64,000 nt of DNA from Selaginella moellendorffii (taxonomy: Eukaryota; Streptophyta; Lycopodiopsida; Selaginellales; Selaginellaceae). Location: NCBI RefSeq assembly GCF_000143415.4, contig NW_003314311.1, forward strand, positions 509,673-573,672. The letters are read 5' to 3'. The position numbers and the translations under genes were made by a program. Below the pieces are notes generated by a model. The model was not told where the DNA came from, searched no databases, and worked only from the letters and a program-made list of their open reading frames with translations. This document shows, piece by piece, positions 50,860-60,409 of this stretch. Every line of letters starts with the position of its first letter. The stretch's first letter is position 1.

Positions 50860-52970
50860 GAAACCTCTATAATCCGTCTCGTGCTCCTGGCTTTAAGCTC
50901 GCCAGGGAAACACATCAAGACCTGCCACAAATATTCCACAAGTTGGTCAGTCGGCCTTTTACTTTCATTCCAGGTACAGGTGCTGATTGGTAAAGCAGCT
51001 TTCGAATCTCCAATGATGCAATCTGAGACACAAAGGATTAAAGTTTCGTACATTGCTTTCAAGTCATCTAATTACGAAATGTAAATGAGTGGCTCCCAGA
51101 GAAGAAACAGCTTACTGCTTGACATATACCACGCGCGACAAATGTATCCCAGGCCTCACCACAGGAACTGCCTTGACATAGACCAATGTTCCAAAAACTA
51201 TCAGAAGGTCGCTAACATGAACAAAATCTTCCGTAACGGTTGGAAGCATTCAAACAGTCAAAGTAAGCAATCAAATTATCCACAACAAACCTTTTGAGCT
51301 TGGCACTGTCTTCTGGCTTGAAAGAAAAGCTGCGAAGGTTCACCAGAGCCAGGAACTGTTAGAAATGTCAACCAGTTGAAAGAAGCTCGGCGATGCAAAC
51401 TTCTGAAACGAAGGCGTAAGGCACGAAAAACAAAAGAAAAGATGCAGGCTCTTACTTGCAGCCGTCCACGGCACCTTCGTCGTCTCCACGCGCGGAATAC
51501 TTTTCACTTGCTGCACTGTGTTCTGCAGCAACTGAGCTAAATCATGACTGCGAGACAGCGAAAGGACCCAAACGGCCGTTCAATAGAGTCCAGTTCTGCA
51601 AAATCTTAGAAGTACCTCAGTAGCTGTCTGAAATCCAGGAGTCAGTCAGTTGTCGCGCATAACGACGGTCGACTTATCCTCAGCATCTGACGATCTGTGC
51701 ATCAGCTCCTGCTGACTTGCATCTGACTCTTGAGATCCACGTCTCGTCACTACGGATTTAGAAGACTTGTGAAACTGATTCTCTACTTCTGCCGCAAATC
51801 ACGATGCATTCCACATAGCTGGAGCTGCATCAGCTTGTACGCATGTCAATCGAATCTGTGCCAACCTTGCCCATAACTGAAGTACAAACTCTTCACAAGC
51901 TTTACCTCGGCAGCTTGTGCATGAACTGCAAATCACAAAAAAACGAAGTTACGGAATGCAAGCCTAGAAAAAATCATACCAACCTGGACCCGGCATTTCT
52001 TATCACTGAAACTCCATGCGCGTCAGTAGGCAAACAAGAACCTGATGCCACGTCCTGGGAATTATCCAGGCGAGAGCTACCAGCGCGAGCGCCAAGAAGT
52101 GGCCTCGTCAAAGATCCGGAGAGGAGTCAGCCTCAAGGAAAAAGTCATGAATCTTTTATTACGAACTCTCGGAGGTGACAGGAAAAAGGGGGGAGCTCCC
52201 AACAGAAAGAGTTACCTCCGGAAAAAAGGAAAAATGTAAGCAAACTTACTGGGGGGGTAAAGTGGAGTTTACGAGCTTCTCCAGCTCTAGCAACACACCC
52301 GTACACTCCTCGGTGGTGGCTGTAGCATGCAAATCTTGTTGGAAAGAAGTCGATGCATCCAGAAGCATGTTGAAGCTTAAAAAAAAACAGTTAAACTTTT
52401 AAAAGGAATAAAACGAAATGAAAGCTTACTGATTATGCTGAGTGTGAAATGACATTGAAAAGATGTAGCCATACTAGGTTTTTCATCACTCCTTGATTCA
52501 ACTGATCCTTCTTGATCTTCTCATTGTGGATTGCAATGCCCAGGAATTTCTGGAAATGCAGCTCTGAAACACCAAAAAAAATGCAGTAAAATACCTTGAA
52601 CAGACTCTTAATCGGTTCCTTCTGAAGCAGTTGCTCCTCGCAGGTGTGGACAGGCAAAGGAGGTGTCCTAGCTGCTACTCGCCCTCTGAACCGTAGAGTT
52701 GGCGGCGGCGGTGATGGAGGAGGTGGCGACGGCGGCGGTGGAGACGGTGGGGGTGGAGGCGGCGACGGTGGCGGTGGCGACGGCGGCGGTGGAGACGGTG
52801 GGGGTGGAGGCGGCGACGGTGGCGGTGGAGGCGGCGATGGCAGCCGTGGAGGCGGCCCCGGCAGCACTGTAACACACAGGGATTGAAAGAAAGAAAGAAA
52901 GAAAGAGAGGGACATGAAAGAACCTTTGTAGATCCTGCGATGGGGGCACCGAGGCGGTGGCGGAGCTGCA
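50860..52970 (-). CDS. Candidate multi-exon gene encoding a proline-rich (SPPPPP) protein; exon structure uncertain
   Basis: Minus-strand blocks that look coding and sit next to splice-like signals: a Pro-rich exon at about 52616-52868 (LPGPPPRLPSPPPPPPSPPP, with more SPPPP, then RVAARTPPLPVHTCEEQLLQ and KEPIKSLFK before a GTATTTTA donor); FQKFLGIAIHNEKIKKDQLN (about 52490-52560); LLDASTSFQQDLHATATTEE plus LLELEKLVNSTLPP (about 52260-52375); CEEFVLQLWARLAQIRLTCV (about 51850-51910); QLLQNTVQQVKSIPRVETTK (about 51475-51540); AVPVVRPGIHLSRVVYVK (about 51125-51180); and IIGDSKAALPISTCTWNESK through PGELKARSTRRIIEVSN and a stop (50853-51010). Phases do not all join in my hands, so I cannot give a model or a family. 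It could be a decayed gene. Confidence 0.35.
52690..52860. repeat. GC-rich minisatellite, 51-bp period, encoding the SPPPP tract
   Basis: On the plus strand GACGGCGGCGGTGGAGACGG and the following GTGGGGGTGGAGGCGGCGAC repeat with a 51-bp period (about 52726 and 52777), flanked by shorter GGCGGTGGAG units. Antisense it codes for SPPPP repeats. Length variation is likely. Confidence 0.75.
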
Positions 52971-53350
52971 AAGAAAGAAAGATTAAAGAAATGTTTGAAA
53001 TGATTGGAATGGAGCGCTTACGCTTGTAGAGGTGGTTTATCAGAGATTGCCCCGAAACTTCTTCTCCTTTGCATTTGGAGCACGGGGAAGAAACGCGAAA
53101 TTGTGCTAGCTCTCCTCCACCTCATCGTCACTGTCAGTACCCATCCACATTCCCGTGAAGATCAGTGGGACAAACGAGAGAACAGCCACGAACACAACAG
53201 CATGAATCATTCAACAGCATGAATCATTTGCATCGCGCTTCTCTCTCTCGCCTCTCTTTCAATCAAACATAAACCCCAATCTTGTAATTCAACGTCTCGA
53301 TATATATATTAATTAACCATTAATCCACAATGTAAATTAACAAGAATGGC

Positions 53351-53981
53351 TTAAACGTCGAGAATTGTCTCACAGCTCGAAGGAACGAGCTTGGCGTCCT
53401 CCAGACTGGCCATTTCGGTGCGTTGATAGATTCTTCTCCTGCATCCTGTCGAAGCCGCCATTCTCCCACGGAGTGTTCCCGAAAGAGGTGAATTCCTCGC
53501 CTCGTGAGCCCGGACTCCCTGCTCGCATAGGCTCGCACAACTATCGAAGATGCGCCGGTCTTGACGCCTTCCTGGTTCATCCCGGCCTCCTGGTCTGAGC
53601 GTAAGCATCTTTGTCCCCGTTCCTGGCAAATACTTGGAGCAGCGCCTCTGGAGGAAGCCCAGCGGAGATAACGAGCTCCTGTTGCAGACGTCGAGCAGAA
53701 AGGTGACTTTGTCGGGCCGGACGCCTTCGTGCTGCATCGTCCGGAAGAGCTTGAAGGGACAAACCGCGGTGATGTCTCCTAAAGCAGCTTCTCGAGATAG
53801 CCATGCAGAACGTCGCAACATGGTAATCGTTTTCCAAAGATCTCCCCAGTCCATTCCAGGAGCTTTCGACTCCTGTGAAAAAGAGGCCGAACGTCACATC
53901 TACGCACAAATGAGCATGCTCCTTACCCTGGCGGATTGTAACGCTATGCCTTCTCCGAGCGTAAACTGTGACCCAGCCCAC
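53351..53981 (-). pseudogene. PPR protein fragment, frameshifted
   Basis: Minus-strand pieces of a PPR gene of the local type: RQGKEHAHL (about 53925), LFRTMQHEGVRPDKVTFL (about 53755-53700, a typical PPR L-motif) and LDVCNRSSLSPLGFLQ, then frame changes through VRAYASRESGL. No complete repeat array or E/DYW domain remains. Confidence 0.6.
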
Positions 53982-54039
53982 CGGTAAGTGATATGAATTA
54001 GTACCAGCTCAGTGAAAGTTCGAAACGGGGGGCCTTGGT

Positions 54040-55320
54040 TCCATACCTGGGAGTCACATTCTGCACAAAGTCTGCATCTGTCACTCAAAAACCGGAAAAA
54101 CGGAGATGAAAATCCGATGGCATCAAGGCCTGCCGGTCATGGTCATACTCACGGTCCATGTGATGCATCAGCTTCTAGTGATCGCAACCGCCAGAATCGA
54201 CCTGAAATAAAGAGTATCCCAATTTATTCTGAACAACAAAGAGATATACACTCACCACAAAAGCTCCAGCAGGGAGACGCTCGATGCCTTCCGGTCTCAA
54301 TTGCTACTGTAAGCAACTGTTTGCGGCCATCAAGCAAACTGCAGAACTCTGTACCAGCGGGCTTGAGGCAAACGCTGTGGTCATAGGAATCAAAAGGAGA
54401 AACTCACTGAGCTTATATCTTTGCACTTCATAGTTCCACAATATATATGTTCCTGCCTGGTGTTTTAGTCAGCATACTTTGGCTGCCTATAATCACGAAA
54501 GCAATGACACGACTTTACCTGGATAAACGTTTTAGGAAGGCCAAACTCAGCCATTGTAGAAGACTGGCAAGTTGAAAGCTTCCGCGGCCTGACTTTGCGC
54601 GGGAATGGATTGCTGCAGTTAGAAACAAGCAAGTAACTGCAGTGAACAAAAACCAGACCTTGGCTTGTATCGCAGGTGTCTTTCGCAACACCCAGAAAAC
54701 CGCCGATTCCTGGTTTGACTGCAAAACGCACCAGCTTTAGGCATGGCGCGTAAAACGACTTCCGAGAAAGAACATTGAAAATTGAAGGTTACACAGAACC
54801 TCCGGGGCATACTATTTGCTGGAAATACGTACTCTCTGCATCTGGAAGAAGCTAGAGTGTTCACTTTGAGGAGTATGACACCCCTGCTTGTCGAAAATGA
54901 ACGCTAACTTAAATCTCAACGGAAGGATGTCTTACCAAGATCATTTGGAAAAGGTTTTCCTCGTCCTAGGGAGCAGTACGTTCCGAGCAGATATCCACGC
55001 TAACCATACAATTGAATCGTGTATGTGAAACGAGATATATTGTGCTAGAAACAATAGGAGAAGGATGCCTGATTGAGAATGACTTACTGACCTTGTCAAT
55101 GTCCATGCTCCTGTGGACTGTAGTCTGGAGTCAAAGAATAAAACACTGGCAGCATCCCGACAAAGATATTAGTGCACAAGCACGCACGAGAAGACATAAA
55201 ATAAAGAGCAAAACGAGCAAAACGATTCATTCACCTTTGCCAGTGTCAGCGGTGCTCGCAAAGCATATTCGTATACAGTGGCCGGAAGAATGAGGAGCGA
55301 CTCAGATGCAGCCCTACATG
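54040..55320 (-). CDS. Candidate multi-exon gene of unknown family
   Basis: A run of protein-like minus-strand exons with plausible GT-AG borders: AASESLLILPATVYEYALRA (about 55310-55236), TTVHRSMDIDK (about 55128-55094), RGYLLGTYCSLGRGKPFPND (about 55000-54936), FYAPCLKLVRFAVKPGIGGF plus LGVAKDTCDTSQ (about 54763-54661), RAKSGRGSFQLASLLQWLSL plus AFLKRLS (about 54615-54520), AGTYILWNYEVQRYKL (about 54455-54408), VCLKPAGTEFCSLLDGRKQL plus ETGRHRASPCWSFC (about 54380-54256) and RFWRLRSLEADASHGPCRLC plus AECDSQ (about 54197-54050). Several junctions keep phase; one (near 54850) does not. The Cys pattern at the end suggests a zinc site. I do not recognise the family and it may be a pseudogene. 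Confidence 0.35.
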
Positions 55321-55970
55321 AGAAGCAAGCTGTGTTTCTCGCCGGACTGGGCGGCAAGATCGATTGCCGCGTTCTCGATCACTCCGGACCAAACCCTAGC
55401 AACAAAGTAGATCGCCAGTGATAGCTTGACGATAGCAAGCTATGTCCAGCTGCTTTGCGTCAAGGAGTAGTACACGCTGATCCTTACCTCAGAATACAGT
55501 GCTCTCGTGCCGACAAACACCAGCTGGATGAGCGTAAGGAGCGCCGCAGCAGGTTGTAGCGATCCGAATTCGGCACTAGATGGTCCGTCCAGACGATGAC
55601 GATAGTCTTGGATCCAAAACTGGTTTCATCTCGACCCATACTTGCGAATCTGTCTTGCTTTAGGTGCTTTAGGTGCGTTGCTGCGTTCATCTTACTCTTG
55701 CAAACTGTGAGCATCCATTTCAGGCAAGCTGGATTTGTTACCGGGACAGGAAGAAGTGGATTTCTGTCACCTACAATATCTTGATGCATTACAAAGCTCA
55801 AGGAGATGTATCTTCGAGGCGTCAAGGCCAGCGTTGCCTCCGTGTCATAGGGAGGAAGCTCGGGTGTTCTTCTCAAAATTGAAGAAGCAGGACCTGGAGG
55901 TCACGATGAGTTTCTTACGTTTCCAGCACTTTTGCTTTTCTTCCTGGCTTCCGAGTGAACCCGTGTCTAA

Positions 55971-56155
55971 TTGTGCAGTGTAGGCGCATGGTCAAGGCCG
56001 AGGTTATGCGCACTTTCTCGTGTTTGCTGCACGGGTATGGGCAAGCAAGGGAAGATTGAGGAGGCGATGAAGATTTTCCAGGCCATGAGAGACAACATCT
56101 CGATGACTGAATGGCCACCACTACCATGTTTCCACGAGGATGATCGAGCCTGAGC
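55971..56155 (+). pseudogene. PPR motif fragment
   Basis: A plus-strand stretch reads MVKAEVMRTFSCLLHGYGQA then EEAMKIFQAMRD, one and a half PPR-like repeats in an otherwise unassigned area. Opposite orientation to the fragment at 53351-53981. Confidence 0.4.
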
Positions 56156-57326
56156 TATGTACGCTGATTCAAGTCCGTTGGCGCAACGACGAGGTAGAGC
56201 ATTCTTCATTTTGTGTGTCTCTCCTAAGCTCTGATGGGGAGTTCCAGCCAGTCATTATTCTCCGTTACTACAAATCCACGACGACCAAGTGAGTGACCCT
56301 ATCTATGTTTTTCTTTTCTGACAAACACCAGATGACATTCGGTCCTGTTGTTCCCAGGTGGAATCTCGGGAAAGGTGATCAGCCCGGACAACGAAGGCTT
56401 GAAAGATTTTCATGTCGGGCCTGATGTCGACACTAGGCTGGCGTTGTCTCTTGGAATTCAAATGGGACAAACAGTACTAAGTGTCACCGGGGATCTTCCC
56501 AGAGTGTGGTTTAGATTGGTGCCTTCTTCACTGTTATGATACCACATATACAGCAAATGCCAGGATTCTCACCATTGCGATATTTTTTTATTTTCATGTC
56601 TTTCTAGGAGCGGGAAAAGTACGTATAACCAGAAGCTGATGACATGGAATTGAACTCCAGTACCGTCGGTATGGCTTGCAAGCTGAGTCTATCTTTTCGT
56701 TTGTGCAAAATGTTACTCCCAGAGGCTTTCCCATTGCACTAAAACCATTTTGGTGCAGGATCATCCATGAGCTTGGCCCATTTTATGAAGGCATAAGCAT
56801 AAAACGAGCAGAGTTTGGCTCAAGGTGTACGTCATTTTTGTCCACGATCTATCCAAACATAAAGGTCTCTTACGTCGCTGTTAATCCCAACAACAACTGT
56901 CTCAACTTCGTTTTACTTACAAGAGTTACAGCGATGTGGAGCAAGGCAGCTGCATAGCTCTCTCCCCTTCGAAACCAGGCTCCATAAATCCCGTGTCTAA
57001 ATGAGCCTGTCTAGCTCTACAGGGTTCTTCCGCAACTCCAGTCATTCAAAAACCTGGCAGTGAATGACATAGCATGGATAAGAGTCGACGCCATTGAGAA
57101 GAGCTCTGCACCACAACAAGGAAAACTACAGCCTGAGCAAGTGATTTCGAATGGCTTTCGAACCTCAATGGAATAGCATAAGAAATCTGCCTTGGCCTTT
57201 CTCACTTTCGATAACAATGTTGAGCTGTGTGCACTTTCACAGCCTGCACCTGGCGTGGTATGAAATTTCTCTTTATTCATTCATTTATTTTCTACTGTCG
57301 CCATTAACATTTTTGAGACCAAGTCT
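56156..57326. other. Unassigned region with short protein-like stretches
   Basis: Plus-strand GKVISPDNEGLKDFHVGPDV then LALSLGIQMGQTVLSVTGDL (56360-56510, between a TTCCCAG acceptor and GTGCC donor-like site) and SYVAVNPNNNCLNFVLLT (about 56868-56920) look coding but belong to no family I recognise. The remainder is spacer. Confidence 0.35.
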
Positions 57327-58259
57327 CTAACTCTCCCAATCCACACTAGATACATGGCCATTCTTATCCCAATGTATTTTGATTTTTGAGACCAAATCTC
57401 CTGGAGAAGTATATGCATAAAGTTCATTCTCTCCAACCGCAACCAATTTGGTTACTGGATTGCCTTCCAGCTTTCCATCCAAAAATTCCCAATCAGATTC
57501 ATTTTCATTCCAAAAGAAGAGCCAATTCGTGTTGGTGTCACGGAACCACTTCACCATTACTAGCACAACGTTGTTTAAAGTTGTTATACCCGGGATCACA
57601 CCATCTTCAATAACGTCCGTTGCAAACGGTGGCCTCCACCCTTTCTTGTTAACACCCTTGTAATCCAAATCTAGAAACCTCCATTCTAGCTTTACTGTTT
57701 TAATTCCGCACGGAAAACTTTCGCGTTTAAAAACCCCAACAATCCCATCCTGTAACACAAGCAACCTCTCCAACTCGCAACCTAAAGGAAGTCTTTGTTG
57801 CAAACTCCATTTGTCCAACCGCGGGTTATATTTTTGCAACTTGAAATCAGCAGCAACGTAGATATTATTTCTGAGATACACCATTTGTAAATTGTTCATA
57901 AAGTTGGTGAGCCAAGTGATGGGATGACTAGTTCCATTTGAAAGGTTGAACAAGTGAGCTTCTCCAAGCTTTCTACAATACGTTATCACAAACCCCTCCA
58001 TGCAACACATAACGTCCCACTCATCGCTATGATCTCCAGTAGGGCATGAAACTGCTGCCTGCCCTAATATCTGACATGGAAGCTTTATCATCTGAAAAGA
58101 TTGGTCTTTCGACTGATCTTCGACTTCTCCAGAAGAACCCCCTTTGCCAATTGCCTTTCCAGTAGAAGTACCTAGACCATCAAGCCTCACAACACTTGCC
58201 CTTGAAATAATTTCCTTCAATAAGTCGTCTGGCAACATGTCAAACCCTAAACATGCCAA
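57327..58259 (-). CDS. F-box-like protein with kelch/beta-propeller-type C-terminus
   Basis: Intronless, 310 aa. It begins MACLGFDMLPDDLLKEIISR, a short F-box-like start (LPDDLLKEI) that lacks a full 45-residue F-box because the next stretch is Gly/Ser-rich linker (GTSTGKAIGKGGSSGEVEDQ). The C-terminal 200 residues resemble kelch/F-box-associated propellers: WDVMCCMEGFVITYCRK, AHLFNLSNGTSHPITWLTNF, YVAADFKLQKYNPRLDKWSL, TNWLFFWNENESDWEFLDGK and AVGENELYAYTSPG. Codons are more AT-rich than in the housekeeping genes. If the F-box is partial, SKP1 binding may be lost; it could be a degenerating member of a large family. Confidence 0.6.
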   Translation of the reverse strand: MACLGFDMLPDDLLKEIISRASVVRLDGLGTSTGKAIGKGGSSGEVEDQSKDQSFQMIKLPCQILGQAAVSCPTGDHSDEWDVMCCMEGFVITYCRKLGEAHLFNLSNGTSHPITWLTNFMNNLQMVYLRNNIYVAADFKLQKYNPRLDKWSLQQRLPLGCELERLLVLQDGIVGVFKRESFPCGIKTVKLEWRFLDLDYKGVNKKGWRPPFATDVIEDGVIPGITTLNNVVLVMVKWFRDTNTNWLFFWNENESDWEFLDGKLEGNPVTKLVAVGENELYAYTSPGDLVSKIKIHWDKNGHVSSVDWES

Positions 58260-59329
58260 GCCGACCTTGTTCTTTTATACTCAAACCAATACCCTTTCAT
58301 TTATAAACTTTTTTATGAGATCTTTTGGCGGTATGAGATTCGAGAAATAGCGCCGTGAGTTTAGCACTAAGTTTGTCTGATTCGTGTACAACCCACAAAG
58401 TTTTGTTTGAGCTTGCTGGAGTTACTTCCACGGCATGTGATACTTGACTCCTGCTCGTCCGAACCAACTAGATGCCACTTTTGTGCCTTGAATGCTGCTG
58501 CCACTCAAGGATTGCTTCGATCTAGTCACAGCGAGAGCCGGCTCCAGAGATTCACGAGTGGGTAATCCAAGACTCGTATCTCTCGCTGTTATAACTCCTC
58601 CATGTTCGAACGGCTGTAACAAGTCCTTTGCGTCAGGCAATTTCCATAGCTGCGTCTTTCTCGTCCATCTCTTGATCCAGGGCTCCCGGAAAAGGCAAGG
58701 ATGGGAACGAAGAAAACAGATGACGATATCAACTTAGTCTACACACCAACACTTGTTCTTGACATGTTGAGCTGAAGCTTGTTATAGGTTTCGTCAGTGA
58801 TATATACAAGTTTCTTGTTTCTTGTTCTTGACACGTTAAGCTGAAGCTAGGCAAACAATACTTTCCTATCAACTTTGTCAGCTCACTTGCCTCATTTTGA
58901 GGATTGGAGAGAGCTGAGCTGCCAATCTTAAAGGTCGGTCCTGATATTGCACATGGTAGCATTGTCATCAAGGCATCTGTTGATCGCCAGTTCTTCCAGC
59001 TGGGAGAATAAAAAATGTAATTTCGGTGGTGTATAGGCATAAACCTTGATAGATTGCTGAAGCAGAGTACACAGTGGCATCGTCAGAAACAAAAGAGATA
59101 GTTTGGCTGCGATGAATGCTGGTTGAGCTGAAGCAAGCACAGTCACAAACGACTCCGTTGTTCTGCAACAACAAAAGCACAGTCGCCACGTTGAAAAATC
59201 TAGTGTTTCACTCCAGCTTCTTGTCCTCGCTTGCACTGCTCACTTCTGCTGCTTGTGCCGCTCGCTGCTGGTTGCTGCATTGCTCGGGCATAAGTCTTGT
59301 GCTGGTAAGTCAGTGTCGATTCCAAGAGA
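58260..59329. other. Unassigned region with short repeats
   Basis: GACGAAACC-like and TTGTTCTTGACA(T/C)GTT repeats lie at 58752-58840. GAAGCTAGGCAAACAATACT followed by TTCCTATC (58843-58870) recurs at 63766-63793. A minus-strand frame at 58729-59040 contains KIGSSALSNPQNEASELTKL, family unknown. No gene model is supported. Confidence 0.35.
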
Positions 59330-60405
59330 TCAAACAGGGGTTCCCACTCTGGAGCAAACACCAAAGAGAGAGAGAGAGAGGGAGAGATGTTTAGACACGA
59401 TTGGTCGAAGGAAACTAGAACAAAGCCAGAACACTCGATCGTGGCTCTTACCCAGTTGTTTCTTGACGATCGTCATGTCTGGAATGCGCTTGTCGCTGTC
59501 ATCATATCCCTCCCCGTAAAACTCTTTCGAGCTCATGGGCTCATCCATACACCTGTGTGTCACCAATAAGAAGTACGAAGATAAGCCTGGGAAACTGAAA
59601 GAAAGTTTTCAAAACAACACTTGCCTCAGAAAGTTCTCTAACTGTCACTTCGTTGTTTGGGTTGCCCATGTAACCATTTTCTTGTTATGGATTTTCTTGT
59701 CGTGGTTCCAATTGATTAGACTACATTTGGATTTATTCCAGCATCATAGAGACTTACCACCATACGCATCACCGTGTCAATGGCATCCTTGATGTACACG
59801 AACGTCCGTTGTGATTGTCCACCATCGACAAGCTTCATAGGCTCGCTCTTGAGCAAGTTCTACATGGAAGTAATAAAGTAATTCGTCACATAAAAAGAAC
59901 ACCGACAGCTAGACTCCACAGAAATGTGGTGGCTTGCATACTGTACTGAAGAAAGCCAAAACTCTTTGTATGCCTTCGCTTGGCCCATCGATCCCGGGAA
60001 TAAAATCCATCCGTGGCCCACTCCAGTTGAACGATTGTGAATTCAAGGCCGTTCTCTGCTCCCTAGATTATAAAACACCACACCCACATCCTTAGTTCCT
60101 TTCAGACAGAAACTTTGCTTACCATAGATCACAGCTGCTTTGCACAAACATATGACCATCACTGCTTCTCAATCGGGCCAAAAATGCAAGGAGACTCGTC
60201 CTCCTTAAGCACGTAGTAACTTGGGTCCTATCGCCACAAACAGAAAAAAAAATACAATAGAAGCAAAGGTAAAATCAGACAGATCGAAATCAACAAAAAA
60301 AACAGAAATACATACCTTCCTCAAAGAACTGTCCAGCTTCTAATCGTTTTTCCATATACTTCGCACGAACGCAAGCAGAAAGCATCTACAAGAAGAAAAC
60401 TCAAT
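59330..60405 (-). pseudogene. UDP-apiose/UDP-xylose synthase (AXS) pseudogene
   Basis: Minus-strand remnants of an AXS (short-chain dehydrogenase/reductase) gene in exon order: SCEVYGKTI (about 60370-60340, the catalytic YxxxK-adjacent region), DPSYYVLKEDESPCIFGPIE followed by KQ and an in-frame TGA (about 60230-60160), ENGLEFTIV (about 60050), then a frame change into GPRMDFIPGIDGPSEGI (about 60020-59970). LVDGGQSQRTFVYIKDAID (about 59845-59790), MGNPNNEVTVRELSE (about 59672-59628) and SSKEFYGEGYDDSDKRIPDM with the following TI (about 59540-59475) complete it. The order matches AXS, which makes UDP-apiose for rhamnogalacturonan II. The TGA and frameshifts make it non-functional. Its upstream intron is interrupted by the hAT element. 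Confidence 0.85.
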
Positions 60406-60409
60406 CACA

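Noticed and set aside
54465-55320. Idea that the minus-strand exons plus the SPPPP tract form a class II formin (PTEN-FH1-FH2)
   Set aside because: No FH2 signature (such as GNYMN or the KLKPLHW start) is found in 50860-52600, and the upstream exons do not show PTEN motifs.
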